Assembly (NCBI RefSeq): GCF_000712295.1 | Contig: NZ_JMKI01000004.1 | Span: forward strand, 24,077 to 88,076 | Reading direction: 5' to 3' | Length of the DNA stretch: 64,000 bases | Origin: Synergistes jonesii | GTDB taxonomy: Bacteria; Synergistota; Synergistia; Synergistales; Synergistaceae | Shown: in pieces, positions 15,520 to 24,048 of the stretch | Layout of the letters: every line of letters begins with the position of its first letter | How positions within the stretch are numbered: the first letter of the stretch is position 1 | The notes under the pieces: generated by a model | The model's database searches: none | Seen by the model: only the letters and a program-made list of their open reading frames with translations | What the model was told of the DNA's origin: nothing | Program-made: the position numbers and the translations under genes

Positions 15520-16962
15520 ATGAAAGGAAAAGTTAAAAAATTTCTTGCCGCCTCGGCGTTGGCGCTGCTCTGTGCGCTGCGCTGCGCTGCAGCCTCAGCG
15601 GCCGACGGCGACGTGCCGCTCGCTGCGGCGTACGAGGACGAAAGCGGCTCGCGCGTCGCGCTGCCCGAGGGAGCCTTCGTCAGGAGCGGCGCGCTTTGGG
15701 CGCCGCTGGACGCGCTTAGATTGATGGGGGCGCCGGCGGCGCTCGGCGAAAACAAAAAGAGCGCCGTGATAAAGGTGGAAAATCCCGCCGATGCCTTCGA
15801 CATACCGGCGCTCGCCCAGCTGGCGGGCGGCGCGCTGTCGCTCGACTTCCCGCTGATCCGCGTCGGCGAGGCGTATTTTTTCAACATGACGGGGATGCAG
15901 AATCTCGTCAAGCTCGATTACAGAATCGAAAGCGGCAGCGTGATATTCACGCCCAACGCCAGCGCAAAAGCCTACCTGCGCGGCGAGGCGGCGAAGCCTG
16001 AGCCGAAGGACGGCAAACTCACGCTCGTATGGGAGCACGTCGCCGCCGAAAATCCCGACCTCGGCGCGCAGGCACCGATTCCCGGGCTCGACGTGATCTC
16101 GCCGACCTGGTTCAATCTAAAGGACGCCGGAGGCGGCATGGCGAACAGGGCCTCCTTCGCCTACGTCGAGGCGGCGCACAGAAGGGGCTATCTCGTATGG
16201 GCCCTCGTCTCGAACAGCTTCAACGCTCAGATGTCGTCGTCGTTTTTCAGAAACGCACGTGCGATGAATCTTTTTATCGCACGCCTGCTGATTTACGCGA
16301 AGCTCTACGGGCTCGACGGCGTCAACCTCGACTTCGAGGGGCTCGACGAGGTGGACAGGGCGAACTTCGTCGGCTTCGTATCGCGGCTATCGGAGTTCCT
16401 GCGCACGGAGGGGCTGACTTTTTCCGTCGACGTCTTCATACCGGCCAACACGAAGTCGTCGCGCAGCCACGACCGCGCGGCGCTCGCGAAGTACGCCGAC
16501 TATATAATGCTGATGGCTTACGACGAACACTGGCGCACCTGCAAGGTGGCCGGCTCCGTCGCGTCGCTGCCGTGGGTCGCGCGCGCGGTGGAGGGCGCCC
16601 TCGCCGAGGGGGTGCCGGCGGAGAAGCTCGTGCTCGGGGTGCCCTTCTATATGAGGCGCTGGGAGGAGACGCGCGGTCCCGGCGGCGTAAGCGTCAAGGG
16701 CTACACGCTGACGATGGCCGGCGCCGAAGAGATTTTGGCGCGGCGCGGGCTGACGATGCAGTGGCTCCCGTCGGCCGGGCAGAATTATTTCGCCTATTCG
16801 GCCGACGGCAAGGTGCAGAAAATATGGGTCGAGGACGCCGCGTCGATAGCCAAAAAGCTCGAACTCGTGCAGAAGCACGGCCTGGCCGGGATGGCGGCCT
16901 GGCGCAAGGGGCACGAAAAGCCGCAGGTGTGGGACGTGATTTCCGAGATGATGGGAAAATAA
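15520..16962 (+). CDS. Secreted GH18-family glycosyl hydrolase with N-terminal stalk domain
   Basis: A 480-residue exported protein. A signal peptide (about 1-27) is followed by a copper-amine-oxidase-like N-terminal domain (about 40-150) of the kind often fused to cell-wall enzymes, then a GH18 TIM barrel (about 165-478). The catalytic motif DGVNLDFEG carries the acid/base Glu, and YIMLMAYDEHW is the usual late strand. The barrel resembles the YaaH/SleL group that cleaves peptidoglycan or chitin-like N-acetylglucosamine linkages. The ATG at 15520 sits behind GGAAGGAG. An intrinsic terminator follows. Confidence 0.85.
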   Translation: MKGKVKKFLAASALALLCALRCAAASAADGDVPLAAAYEDESGSRVALPEGAFVRSGALWAPLDALRLMGAPAALGENKKSAVIKVENPADAFDIPALAQLAGGALSLDFPLIRVGEAYFFNMTGMQNLVKLDYRIESGSVIFTPNASAKAYLRGEAAKPEPKDGKLTLVWEHVAAENPDLGAQAPIPGLDVISPTWFNLKDAGGGMANRASFAYVEAAHRRGYLVWALVSNSFNAQMSSSFFRNARAMNLFIARLLIYAKLYGLDGVNLDFEGLDEVDRANFVGFVSRLSEFLRTEGLTFSVDVFIPANTKSSRSHDRAALAKYADYIMLMAYDEHWRTCKVAGSVASLPWVARAVEGALAEGVPAEKLVLGVPFYMRRWEETRGPGGVSVKGYTLTMAGAEEILARRGLTMQWLPSAGQNYFAYSADGKVQKIWVEDAASIAKKLELVQKHGLAGMAAWRKGHEKPQVWDVISEMMGK

Positions 16963-16985
16963 AAGATTAAAAGCGCCTGCAGAAG

Positions 16986-17028
16986 CGTCGTGCCGTAGCG
17001 TTCGTCCAGCGCTCCGGCATGGCGTTTT
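16986..17028 (+). terminator. Terminator of the GH18 gene
   Basis: A 15-bp imperfect stem (16986-17000 with 17009-17023) is followed by TTTTT and a second T-run. It is a good rho-independent terminator for the plus strand. Confidence 0.7.
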
Positions 17029-17040
17029 TAATCGTTTTTA

Positions 17041-18957
17041 TTACCAGCCGGAGCCGCCGCCCCCGCCGCCTCCGCCGCCGGAGAAGCCCCCGCCGCCGGA
17101 GCCCGATGATATTGTCGGCGAGAATTCCGGCTTCGGCATGCCGGCCGCGACGCTCGACGATAGCGAGTCCGTGAAATTCCCGAAGCCGCCGCTCATGAAG
17201 AGGTACGGCGACGGGCCGTCGTACCACTGAGGCGTGTAATCCGCCGCTTCGAGCACCTTGGCGAAGCGCTCTCCCCACGTTTTCGCGGCGCCCATCGCCA
17301 CCGCGTAAGGCAGCAGCCTCTCGTAGACCTCCGGCGTATCCTCCGGAGCGTTGAACATTTCCAGCCGCTCCTTCTCGGCCGTCGCGACGTACATATAAAG
17401 CCCCTCTATCTCGCTGTGAAGCTCTTTGCCGCGCTTAGTCCTGCGCAGCGAAAGGGGGCGCAGCGTCGCGGTCTGCGCCGCAGAGGCGATAAAGGGCAGC
17501 ACCGTCAGCAGCGGGCCCCTCTCTCCGCCGTAGGCCGCCGACGCGAAAAAGGCCGCGATCACGGCCGGCAGCAGCGACGCGAGCGTTCCCTTCGCCTTCG
17601 CCGCTAAGCTGTCGGCCGGCGCCGGCTTCCTCGCAAAGGAGATCAGCATCACGCCGCCGCCGAGCAGAGCGGCGGCGGCCGCTGCGCCCCACGACTGTCC
17701 TGTGAAGGGCAGCGTCGACGCGACGCCCGCCGCGAAGATAAGCGCTCCCGTGACGCAGAAGCTGAAATTGTCCACCGTAAGCCCGCGCGCAAGCGCGTTG
17801 ACGGCGCCGCGCAGCGCTGCGTTCGCACGCGCTATGCTCTCTGAGTTGTTTTTGTCGATGGCAAGCTCCTCCCGCCCCGAGCTTGCTGGGAAAAGTCGGC
17901 GCAGCAGGACTTCCTCGTCGTGCGTCAGCTTGGCGTCGCTTTCGAGCCTGTGCAGGTAAAACTTTTTGTCCTTCCCGATGCCGAAGAGACCGCCTCCGCT
18001 CTCCCTTTCCTCGATCTTCAGCGCCCCCTTGACCGCGAGATCGATCAGATCTGCCGAAATGGAGATGCGGTCGAACACGGAATTTCTGACGCGGCGCACG
18101 AACGCCGGCGAAGAGGCGTCGGGCGGGTAGAAGCGCGGTATGACGGCGGGAGCGTCGTCATCCTTCAGCTTCGACAGAGAGAAGAAGAACCAGACGCAGG
18201 AGAGCAGCAGCGTGCCGAAGGCTATCGCGTGCTGCGCGCGCTCGTTGCCGAAGGGCGACGGAGGCGGCGCTACGATTCCTTTTTTCCACGTGTAGACTAC
18301 GGTGAGCCCCTCGCCGGCCGCGAGGGCGCGGGTCGTCGCGACTCCGTTTTCCCCGACGCGCTTGGCGTCGGCGGCGTCCCCCTTTTCTCCGTAGCGCCCC
18401 GTGTACCATTCGACGGAGCGGAACTTCTCGCCGGAAAACCTTTCCGGGAGCCGGACTGTGCAGGAGGCGCGCAGAATCGGCCACGACCAGCCGTTGCCGG
18501 TGACGTTCCAGTAGAGCTCGTCGAACTCGTCGAAGAAGCCGACTTGAAGAGTCGTCTTGTAGCTTATCTCGAAGGTGTGCGGACCGCGCGGGATGATGCC
18601 GTTAGGGTCGCCTATCCTGACGTTCGCGTAGCTCCCGTCGTCCGATATTTCAAATGGCGTGCTTCCGCCGTCGAGCGTCGCGCCCGTCACGCTGAAGCCG
18701 ACCCTGAAGCTTCGTCCGCCCGCGTCCTTGCATCTAAGCGGGAAGTGCCTTATGATGCCGCGCTTTATGGAGATATTTTCGACGTTGATCCTTATCGTCT
18801 CAGTCACGGAGAGCGAGCTGTCCTCGTGAATCTGTATACTGCTCTCGAAGTCGGTTATCTCCTCTGAGGCGAGGGAAGGGGGCGCCGCGAAGGCCAGCGA
18901 AAAAAGCAGCAGGGCCAAGCAGAGCATTATTTTTCTTATCTCTTTTGTGCGGCGCAT
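17041..18957 (-). CDS. DUF2207 domain-containing membrane protein
   Basis: A 638-residue YciQ-like protein. A signal peptide (residues ~10-30) precedes an extracytoplasmic DUF2207 beta domain (about 32-220, with RGIIRHFPL and ELYWNVTGNGW). Membrane segments (about 240-260, 400-480) surround a cytoplasmic part (RFYPPDASSPAFVRRV...). The C-terminus ends in a glycine-rich tail, FSGGGGGGGGGSGW, that is typical of the family. Function unknown. It is convergent with the GH18 gene across a shared terminator region. Confidence 0.85.
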   Translation of the reverse strand: MRRTKEIRKIMLCLALLLFSLAFAAPPSLASEEITDFESSIQIHEDSSLSVTETIRINVENISIKRGIIRHFPLRCKDAGGRSFRVGFSVTGATLDGGSTPFEISDDGSYANVRIGDPNGIIPRGPHTFEISYKTTLQVGFFDEFDELYWNVTGNGWSWPILRASCTVRLPERFSGEKFRSVEWYTGRYGEKGDAADAKRVGENGVATTRALAAGEGLTVVYTWKKGIVAPPPSPFGNERAQHAIAFGTLLLSCVWFFFSLSKLKDDDAPAVIPRFYPPDASSPAFVRRVRNSVFDRISISADLIDLAVKGALKIEERESGGGLFGIGKDKKFYLHRLESDAKLTHDEEVLLRRLFPASSGREELAIDKNNSESIARANAALRGAVNALARGLTVDNFSFCVTGALIFAAGVASTLPFTGQSWGAAAAAALLGGGVMLISFARKPAPADSLAAKAKGTLASLLPAVIAAFFASAAYGGERGPLLTVLPFIASAAQTATLRPLSLRRTKRGKELHSEIEGLYMYVATAEKERLEMFNAPEDTPEVYERLLPYAVAMGAAKTWGERFAKVLEAADYTPQWYDGPSPYLFMSGGFGNFTDSLSSSVAAGMPKPEFSPTISSGSGGGGFSGGGGGGGGGSGW

Positions 18958-19074
18958 GAAAAAATTCCCCCCGTGTCGTCGAAATACGAGTCGATTATAC
19001 CGCGAGCGGCGCGTTACGTGTTAATATTTACGCTGTAGATACACGACGACTGAATGACTGCGGAGGATTTTACG

Positions 19075-19359
19075 ATGATAGTGAGACTCGTATCAGAAGA
19101 AGGGGAGATGCGCACTGCGAAGGTGGGCTTCAGCTGGACGGTATTCTTTTTCGGCTTCCTCGTCCCGATATGCCGCGGCGACGCCAAATGGGCCGTCATC
19201 ATGTTCGCCGCTAGCGTGCTGACGCTCTTCCTCGCGCAGATGGTCTTCTGCTTCACTTATAACGGCACCTATATAAGGGAGCTGCTAGCGAAGGGCTTCC
19301 GCCCGGGCGACGATTATTCGCGGGCCGTGCTTGTAGCGAAGGGGTATATAGCGGGGTAG
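19075..19359 (+). CDS. Small membrane protein
   Basis: A 94-residue protein with two hydrophobic segments (WTVFFFGFLVPIC and WAVIMFAASVLTLFLAQMVF) around a short charged loop, then a cytoplasmic tail. The arrangement resembles the small DUF2628-type proteins, with low confidence. The ATG at 19075 is preceded by CGGAGGA; an earlier in-frame ATG at 19054 lacks a site. No partner is evident. Confidence 0.6.
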   Translation: MIVRLVSEEGEMRTAKVGFSWTVFFFGFLVPICRGDAKWAVIMFAASVLTLFLAQMVFCFTYNGTYIRELLAKGFRPGDDYSRAVLVAKGYIAG

Positions 19360-19400
19360 GCCGCCAGTCGCACGCGGCGTTAAGAGCGCTGGAAAAAATA

Positions 19401-19461
19401 AAAAATTTCCGCGCAGAGCGCCGCAGATTTTTTGAACGCGGCCGCGCGCGGAAAAATTTTT
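19401..19461. terminator. Bidirectional hairpin between convergent genes
   Basis: AAAAATTTCCGCGC (19401-19414) is inverted as GCGCGGAAAAATTTTT (19446-19461), with two extra bases on the right. Long A/T flanks on both arms would serve as U-tracts in either direction. Confidence 0.55.
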
Positions 19462-19500
19462 GCAGGTAAAGGCTTCGTCGCCGATGAGCCGTCGGGCTCG

Positions 19501-20670
19501 TCAGCGGTTTTTTGCCAGCTCTTTTATCGCATCTACGGTATAATCTATTTCCTCCTTCGTGTTGAAGCAGCCGGGCGACAGCCGCAGCGCGCCCTGCGGG
19601 AAGGTGCCGAGCGTCTTGTGGGCGAGCGGCGAGCAGTGGAGCCCGGGGCGCCCCTCTACCCCGTAACGCTCGGAAAGGTCGCGCGCCAGCAGCCCGTTGT
19701 CGATCCCGTCTATGTTGAAGGAGTAGACGGGCAGCCGCGGAGCTTCGTCGTACAGCGGCCCCGTGAGCCTCATCCCCTCTATCGAAAGCAGCCCCTCTTC
19801 GAGGCGCCTTCCCAGTTCGTTTTCTTTTTCCGCGATAGCGGCCGCGGTCCGCTTTTCGATGTATTCGAACGCCGCGTCGAGTCCCGCGACGCCGGGAAGG
19901 TTCTGCGTGCCTGCTTCGAATTTGTCCGGCATTAGGCTCGGCTGTGTCTCTTCGTGCGACAGGCTGCCGGTGCCGCCCTCGAGGAGCGGCGCGCACTCTT
20001 CCGCGAACTCCGGCTTCCATACGATCCCCCCAGTCCCCTGCGGCCCGAGCAGCCCCTTGTGCCCGGTGAAGCAGAGCGCCGCTACGCCGAGCGCGCCCGC
20101 GTTTATCTCCAGTATCCCGGCCGTCTGTGCGCAATCGAGCACGAGCGGCACGCCGCGCTTCGCACAGATATGCGCCGCTTCCTCTATCGGCTGGACGGAG
20201 CCGCAGACGTTGCTGCAGTGCGTCATCACGACGAGGTCCGCCCTTTCGCGCAGAGCTTCTTCGAGAGTTTCGGGGGCGAGGAAGCCGCGCAGGGAGCACT
20301 GCATTATCCCGACGTGGACGCCGCGCGCTTCAAGCTCGCGCAGCGGACGGATCACGGAATTGTGCTCCACCGAGGTCGTCAGCACGCGCATCCCCTCTTT
20401 AAGGAAGCCCTTAAGCACGACGTTCATCGAATGGGTCACGTTCTGCGTCAACGTCACATACTGCGGCGCGGCTTTTTCGTAGCCGCCGAACATTTTCGCC
20501 GCGCGCTCTCGCGCCGTGAAGAGTATGTCGAGGCTCCTGAGGTCGCGCTCAGACGCCGAGCCGCGCGACGCGTTCGCTCCGGCGAGCGTCATGAATTTGT
20601 ATACGGCGTCGGAGACCTCCGGCGGCTTCGGCCACGTCGTCGCCGCATTGTTAAGGTATACGTGCCTCAT
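19501..20670 (-). CDS. Class V aminotransferase / cysteine desulfurase-like protein
   Basis: A 389-residue PLP enzyme of the NifS/SufS superfamily. The PLP lysine is in FTGHKGLLGPQGTGG, with DCAQTAG and HCSNVCGS as other cofactor contacts. It is the type that removes sulfur or selenium from cysteine or selenocysteine. It is encoded one base after the yedF-like gene, a pairing seen repeatedly in genomes with selenium metabolism. The desulfurase versus selenocysteine-lyase choice cannot be made from sequence; a Cys in the C-terminal GLHCSPLAHK loop is a candidate active-site cysteine. Confidence 0.85.
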   Translation of the reverse strand: MRHVYLNNAATTWPKPPEVSDAVYKFMTLAGANASRGSASERDLRSLDILFTARERAAKMFGGYEKAAPQYVTLTQNVTHSMNVVLKGFLKEGMRVLTTSVEHNSVIRPLRELEARGVHVGIMQCSLRGFLAPETLEEALRERADLVVMTHCSNVCGSVQPIEEAAHICAKRGVPLVLDCAQTAGILEINAGALGVAALCFTGHKGLLGPQGTGGIVWKPEFAEECAPLLEGGTGSLSHEETQPSLMPDKFEAGTQNLPGVAGLDAAFEYIEKRTAAAIAEKENELGRRLEEGLLSIEGMRLTGPLYDEAPRLPVYSFNIDGIDNGLLARDLSERYGVEGRPGLHCSPLAHKTLGTFPQGALRLSPGCFNTKEEIDYTVDAIKELAKNR

Positions 20671-20671
20671 A

Positions 20672-21244
20672 TCAGCCGAGGACTATCGGCTTTTCCGCTC
20701 CGAATACGGACTCGGATATCTCGAACATGTTGGATATCGCGCCGACCGCCACGCGCTCGGTTATCCCGAAGTGCTTCGCGCAGGTGCCGCACACGAGTAT
20801 CTTCACGCCCTTCGCTTCGAGCGCCTTCAGCGTGTCGCAGACGGAATTTTCGGCGAGGGACATTTTGACTCCTTCGTTCATCAGAGCAATCACCGCCGGA
20901 GGAACGTCCGCCTTCGGTAGGGTGCCGATAAAGGCTTTCATAAGAGATTCGCCGAGGCCGTCCGAAGGGGCGCCGATTCTGTCCGACTTGAAAAGTATCG
21001 CCGTGCTCTTGAGCTTTTCACCCTTTGCCGCTTCGCCGCTTTTGACGCCGTTGATGTATATGCCGTTTTCCGCCTCTTTGCGCGAAGCGGCGTAGCCGCG
21101 GCTTTCAAAGAAGCGCGTAACGTTCCCCGCGGCGGTCTCGTTGTCTACGAGGACATGAATCTCCGTCGCGCCCTTGTCGGCTTCCTCCTTCGTCAGCAGC
21201 ACCGGCTTCGGGCATTCAAGTCTTCTCGCGTCTATTTCGATCAT
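20672..21244 (-). CDS. yedF: YedF-family selenium metabolism / sulfurtransferase-like protein
   Basis: A 190-residue protein. The N-terminal TusA/SirA-like domain (about 1-75) has the signature EIDARRLECPKPVLLT, in which the CPxP cysteine is the predicted sulfur or selenium carrier. The C-terminal DsrE/DsrF-like domain (about 95-190) contains a cysteine pair in ILVCGTCAKHFG. This two-domain layout defines the YedF family. The ATG at 21244 follows AAGGAG. It is directly upstream of the cysteine desulfurase-like gene, which would supply the S or Se. Confidence 0.9.
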   Translation of the reverse strand: MIEIDARRLECPKPVLLTKEEADKGATEIHVLVDNETAAGNVTRFFESRGYAASRKEAENGIYINGVKSGEAAKGEKLKSTAILFKSDRIGAPSDGLGESLMKAFIGTLPKADVPPAVIALMNEGVKMSLAENSVCDTLKALEAKGVKILVCGTCAKHFGITERVAVGAISNMFEISESVFGAEKPIVLG

Positions 21245-21342
21245 CGCATATCGCTCCTTAAAAATAAAATCGCCGCCGAACACGAGCCGTCCCCGGCCGC
21301 GGCCACGGCGGCTGTTATATTATACGTTATGCGGCGCCGCTT

Positions 21343-22995
21343 TTATTCGCCGCCGTGCAGATATTCTATGAATTTTTCTACTATGTGCGGGTCGAGCCGG
21401 CTGCCAGCCTTTGCGCGCAGCGCCGCCGTGACGTCGTCTTTGTCCGGCAACACGCGCCCCGGCCACGGGCGCGTAAGCTCGTTCCATTCTTCGACGACGG
21501 CGTATATCCTGGCGCCGAGCGGAATCGAGCTGCCGGATATCCTACGCGGGAAGCCGGAGCCGTCCCAGCTTTCGTTCCAGCTGTACGCTATCGGCGCCGC
21601 GGGGCGCAGAAGTTCCACACCGTTCATGAGATCCTTGGTGCGGATGGGATATTTTTTATATTCGCGCTCTTCGGCCGGCGAGAGCGGCGTCTTCTTGTAG
21701 AGAAGCGAATGCGGAAGCGTGATCATCCCCATTTTGGCGAAGAGCGAACCCGTGTAGATATAAACGAGTTCTTCTTCCTCCATCCCCAAATAAGCGGCGA
21801 ATTTGCGCGCCTCACGCGCTCCGCGCAGCACCGCCGAGCGCGACGCCCTGTCGTCTTCGCGCCAAAACACCGTCGCTATATCTTCGAGCGTCTTCATGCA
21901 GAGCCGGCTGCCCGCTTCGGAGAATCGCTTGTAGACCGAAAGTGTTATGTCGTCCACCCTGTTCTTCTCGCCCTGCCTGAATTCAAAGAAGGCTATGGAA
22001 TCGTTCAGCGTGCGCTGCAGCTCCGCAATCTCGTCGCGCTTTTTGTCTACCGTGACGCCGTATGTGTCGCCGCCGTCGCCGCGGATTGTTTCGACCTCGT
22101 GCCGCAGGCGGACGAGCCGCGCCGTGACCTGCTCTTTCATAAAGAGGCCGAAGAGGAAGACCACTGCCGCAGCCGCTGCGCCGAGCGCGAGAAAGAGCAT
22201 CTGAAGCCGACGCTTCGCTTCGCGGATGTCGACGTTGGGCGATACGCACGTGATCCAGAAGGCCGGGGCGCCTGTATAGTCGCGGACGAGCGCGCTTCCG
22301 CGTATGTAAGAGCTTGAAGGGTCGTTGTCGAGCCGCCTGCCGGGCAGCTCCATTTCTTTTTCTTTCGGCGTCACCGGTACTATCGCGAAGGTGAAGTCGA
22401 GAGAGTTGGAGATGATTTGAATCATCTTCGGAGAGAGGGCCATCGTAGCTATCAGGGAGCCGGCTTCCGCGCCTCCTTTGTTGGAGCGGCGGATGCGCTT
22501 CACCGCGAAGAGTATCGGTTCGCCGCCCTTCATGATGACGCCGCTTGCGCCGTCTTCGGGTATGTTCCGCAAAAATTCCGCGCCGCCCTCGCCGGAGAAT
22601 GCCTCTATCTCGCTTTCGGGCGACGATTCGTCGTCTGGGGAGCTGTAGTCGCGGTAGAAGACGGCTTTCCCGTCGTTGTCGAGGAATATCAGGGAAGATA
22701 CCCCTATCTCCGTGAGCACCGCGCGGTTCATGTAAATATTCGGATAATCCGGGTTAGCGCCGGTCATGAAATCCCAAGCCTTATCGGAGTAGGCCCAGTT
22801 GCCGGCGATAGCGCTGAGCATGCGCTCTTCGCCCTTGAGCGTCAGATAGGTGCGCGAAAGGTTCCGTTCCATGCGCTCTCTGTCCGTTTGGTCCGCTGAG
22901 TCGACCAGAAAGCCTGTAAACATTACGTCGAGCAGCAGAAGCGCCGCCAGGAGCACCGCTCCCAATATGATCTGCGCCTTACTTCTGAGAGTCAC
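21343..22995 (-). CDS. CHASE4-HAMP sensor with degenerate HD-GYP domain
   Basis: A 550-residue membrane receptor. It has an N-terminal TM helix (about 8-30), an extracytoplasmic CHASE4-type domain (about 45-265; AGNWAYSDKAWDFM is the family pattern), a second TM (about 268-290), a HAMP linker, and a C-terminal HD-GYP fold (about 370-545). The GYP-type region is visible (WDGSGFPRRISG), but metal ligands are replaced: the HDIGK position reads FAKMG and the HHE position reads WNE. It therefore probably senses or binds rather than cleaves cyclic di-GMP. Confidence 0.75.
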   Translation of the reverse strand: MTLRSKAQIILGAVLLAALLLLDVMFTGFLVDSADQTDRERMERNLSRTYLTLKGEERMLSAIAGNWAYSDKAWDFMTGANPDYPNIYMNRAVLTEIGVSSLIFLDNDGKAVFYRDYSSPDDESSPESEIEAFSGEGGAEFLRNIPEDGASGVIMKGGEPILFAVKRIRRSNKGGAEAGSLIATMALSPKMIQIISNSLDFTFAIVPVTPKEKEMELPGRRLDNDPSSSYIRGSALVRDYTGAPAFWITCVSPNVDIREAKRRLQMLFLALGAAAAAVVFLFGLFMKEQVTARLVRLRHEVETIRGDGGDTYGVTVDKKRDEIAELQRTLNDSIAFFEFRQGEKNRVDDITLSVYKRFSEAGSRLCMKTLEDIATVFWREDDRASRSAVLRGAREARKFAAYLGMEEEELVYIYTGSLFAKMGMITLPHSLLYKKTPLSPAEEREYKKYPIRTKDLMNGVELLRPAAPIAYSWNESWDGSGFPRRISGSSIPLGARIYAVVEEWNELTRPWPGRVLPDKDDVTAALRAKAGSRLDPHIVEKFIEYLHGGE

Positions 22996-23154
22996 CGCCG
23001 AATACCTCCAAGTAGAAAGAATTCACTTGATTATCTGATTATGCATATATTGTAGCAGAAATCATTGAAAAAAACTGGGATTAGTGCCACAATGTCGACG
23101 ATATACCGCAGGGAAATCATCGGGCGGAATTGTAATCAGGGGGCTGCTGGTTTG

Positions 23155-23985
23155 ATGGAAGACGGTGTTCTATCGTTTATAAGGGCGCGGTGCGTTTCTC
23201 GCGGAAAGCTGCCCGTCGTATCTCTTTCCGTCTGTCGCGAGGCGGCGGAGGAGTGCGGGGCTACTCTCCGCGAGGTCGAGATCGCCGCGCTTCACGCCGG
23301 CATATGTCCGTCGCGCTACGAGCGCACGATCGGCTCTTTGGGGGCGGAGGGGCAGGCGAGGCTTCTCGAAAGCTGCGCCGCCGTCGTAGGCTGCGGAGGA
23401 CTCGGCGGCTGGATGATCGAGATACTCGCGCGCGCCGGCGTCGGACGGCTCATCCTTATCGACGGAGACACGTTCGCCGAGAACAACCTGAATCGCCAGC
23501 TTTACGCGACGGAGGAGAATATCGGCGCGCCGAAGGCGCGCGCCGCCGCGGCGCGCGTAAAGGCGATCAATTCCAGCGTCGAGGCGGAGGCGCGCGAAGC
23601 TTTCATCGACGAGGCGAACGGCGAGGAACTGCTGCGCGACGCGGACGTCGTGCTCGACGCCCTTGACGGCAACAGGAGCAGGAGCGTTGTCTTCGGTGTC
23701 TGCGAAAAAATGAATGTACCGTTCGTGCACGGCGCCGTAGCAGGCTTCTTCGGAGAGGCCGCCGTGCTCCGCGCCGGCTGCGTCCCGCCGTGGGAGCGCG
23801 TAGGCGCGGAGGACAGAGGGATAGAAGCCGAGGTCGGCACCATGCCCTTCACCCCGCCTTTCGTCGCGTCGCTGCAGGCGGCCGAGGCGGTCAAAATTCT
23901 TGCCGGCGTAGGCGGCGGGGCGGAGCGTACGCTGCTCTGGTTCGACCTGCTGCGCCGCGACATGCAGAAATTAAAATTGATCTGA
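23155..23985 (+). CDS. ThiF/MoeB/HesA-family adenylyltransferase
   Basis: A 276-residue E1-like enzyme that would adenylate the C-terminus of a small ubiquitin-like sulfur carrier, or a related substrate. After a ~75-residue N-terminal region comes a Rossmann fold: VVGCGGLGGWM for ATP, LIDGDTFAENNLNRQ with the conserved Asp and Arg, and DALDGNRSR. The usual CxxC zinc pairs are absent and no clear catalytic Cys is seen. I take the ATG at 23155 behind AGGGGG. No ThiS/MoaD gene is adjacent, so the substrate is unknown. Confidence 0.8.
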   Translation: MEDGVLSFIRARCVSRGKLPVVSLSVCREAAEECGATLREVEIAALHAGICPSRYERTIGSLGAEGQARLLESCAAVVGCGGLGGWMIEILARAGVGRLILIDGDTFAENNLNRQLYATEENIGAPKARAAAARVKAINSSVEAEAREAFIDEANGEELLRDADVVLDALDGNRSRSVVFGVCEKMNVPFVHGAVAGFFGEAAVLRAGCVPPWERVGAEDRGIEAEVGTMPFTPPFVASLQAAEAVKILAGVGGGAERTLLWFDLLRRDMQKLKLI

Positions 23986-23994
23986 AGCACGCGT

Positions 23995-24023
23995 GCGTCC
24001 GCCGAAAATTTTTCGGCGGACGC
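23995..24023. terminator. Hairpin after the ThiF-family gene
   Basis: GCGTCCGCCGAAA and TTTCGGCGGACGC form a perfect 13-bp stem with a 3-nt loop. No T-tract follows, and the next gene begins 26 bp later, so it may attenuate or protect a transcript end. Confidence 0.5.
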
Positions 24024-24048
24024 GCCGTCGAAGGCGGAGCTGAAATAA

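Noticed and set aside
19253..20299. Minus-strand open frame of 348 codons over the cysteine desulfurase-like gene
   Set aside because: It is an alternative frame of the same strand with Arg-rich, repetitive composition; the PLP enzyme frame is clearly the real one.
21355..22317. Plus-strand open frame of about 320 codons
   Set aside because: Antisense to the CHASE4 receptor; Arg/Ala-rich shadow.
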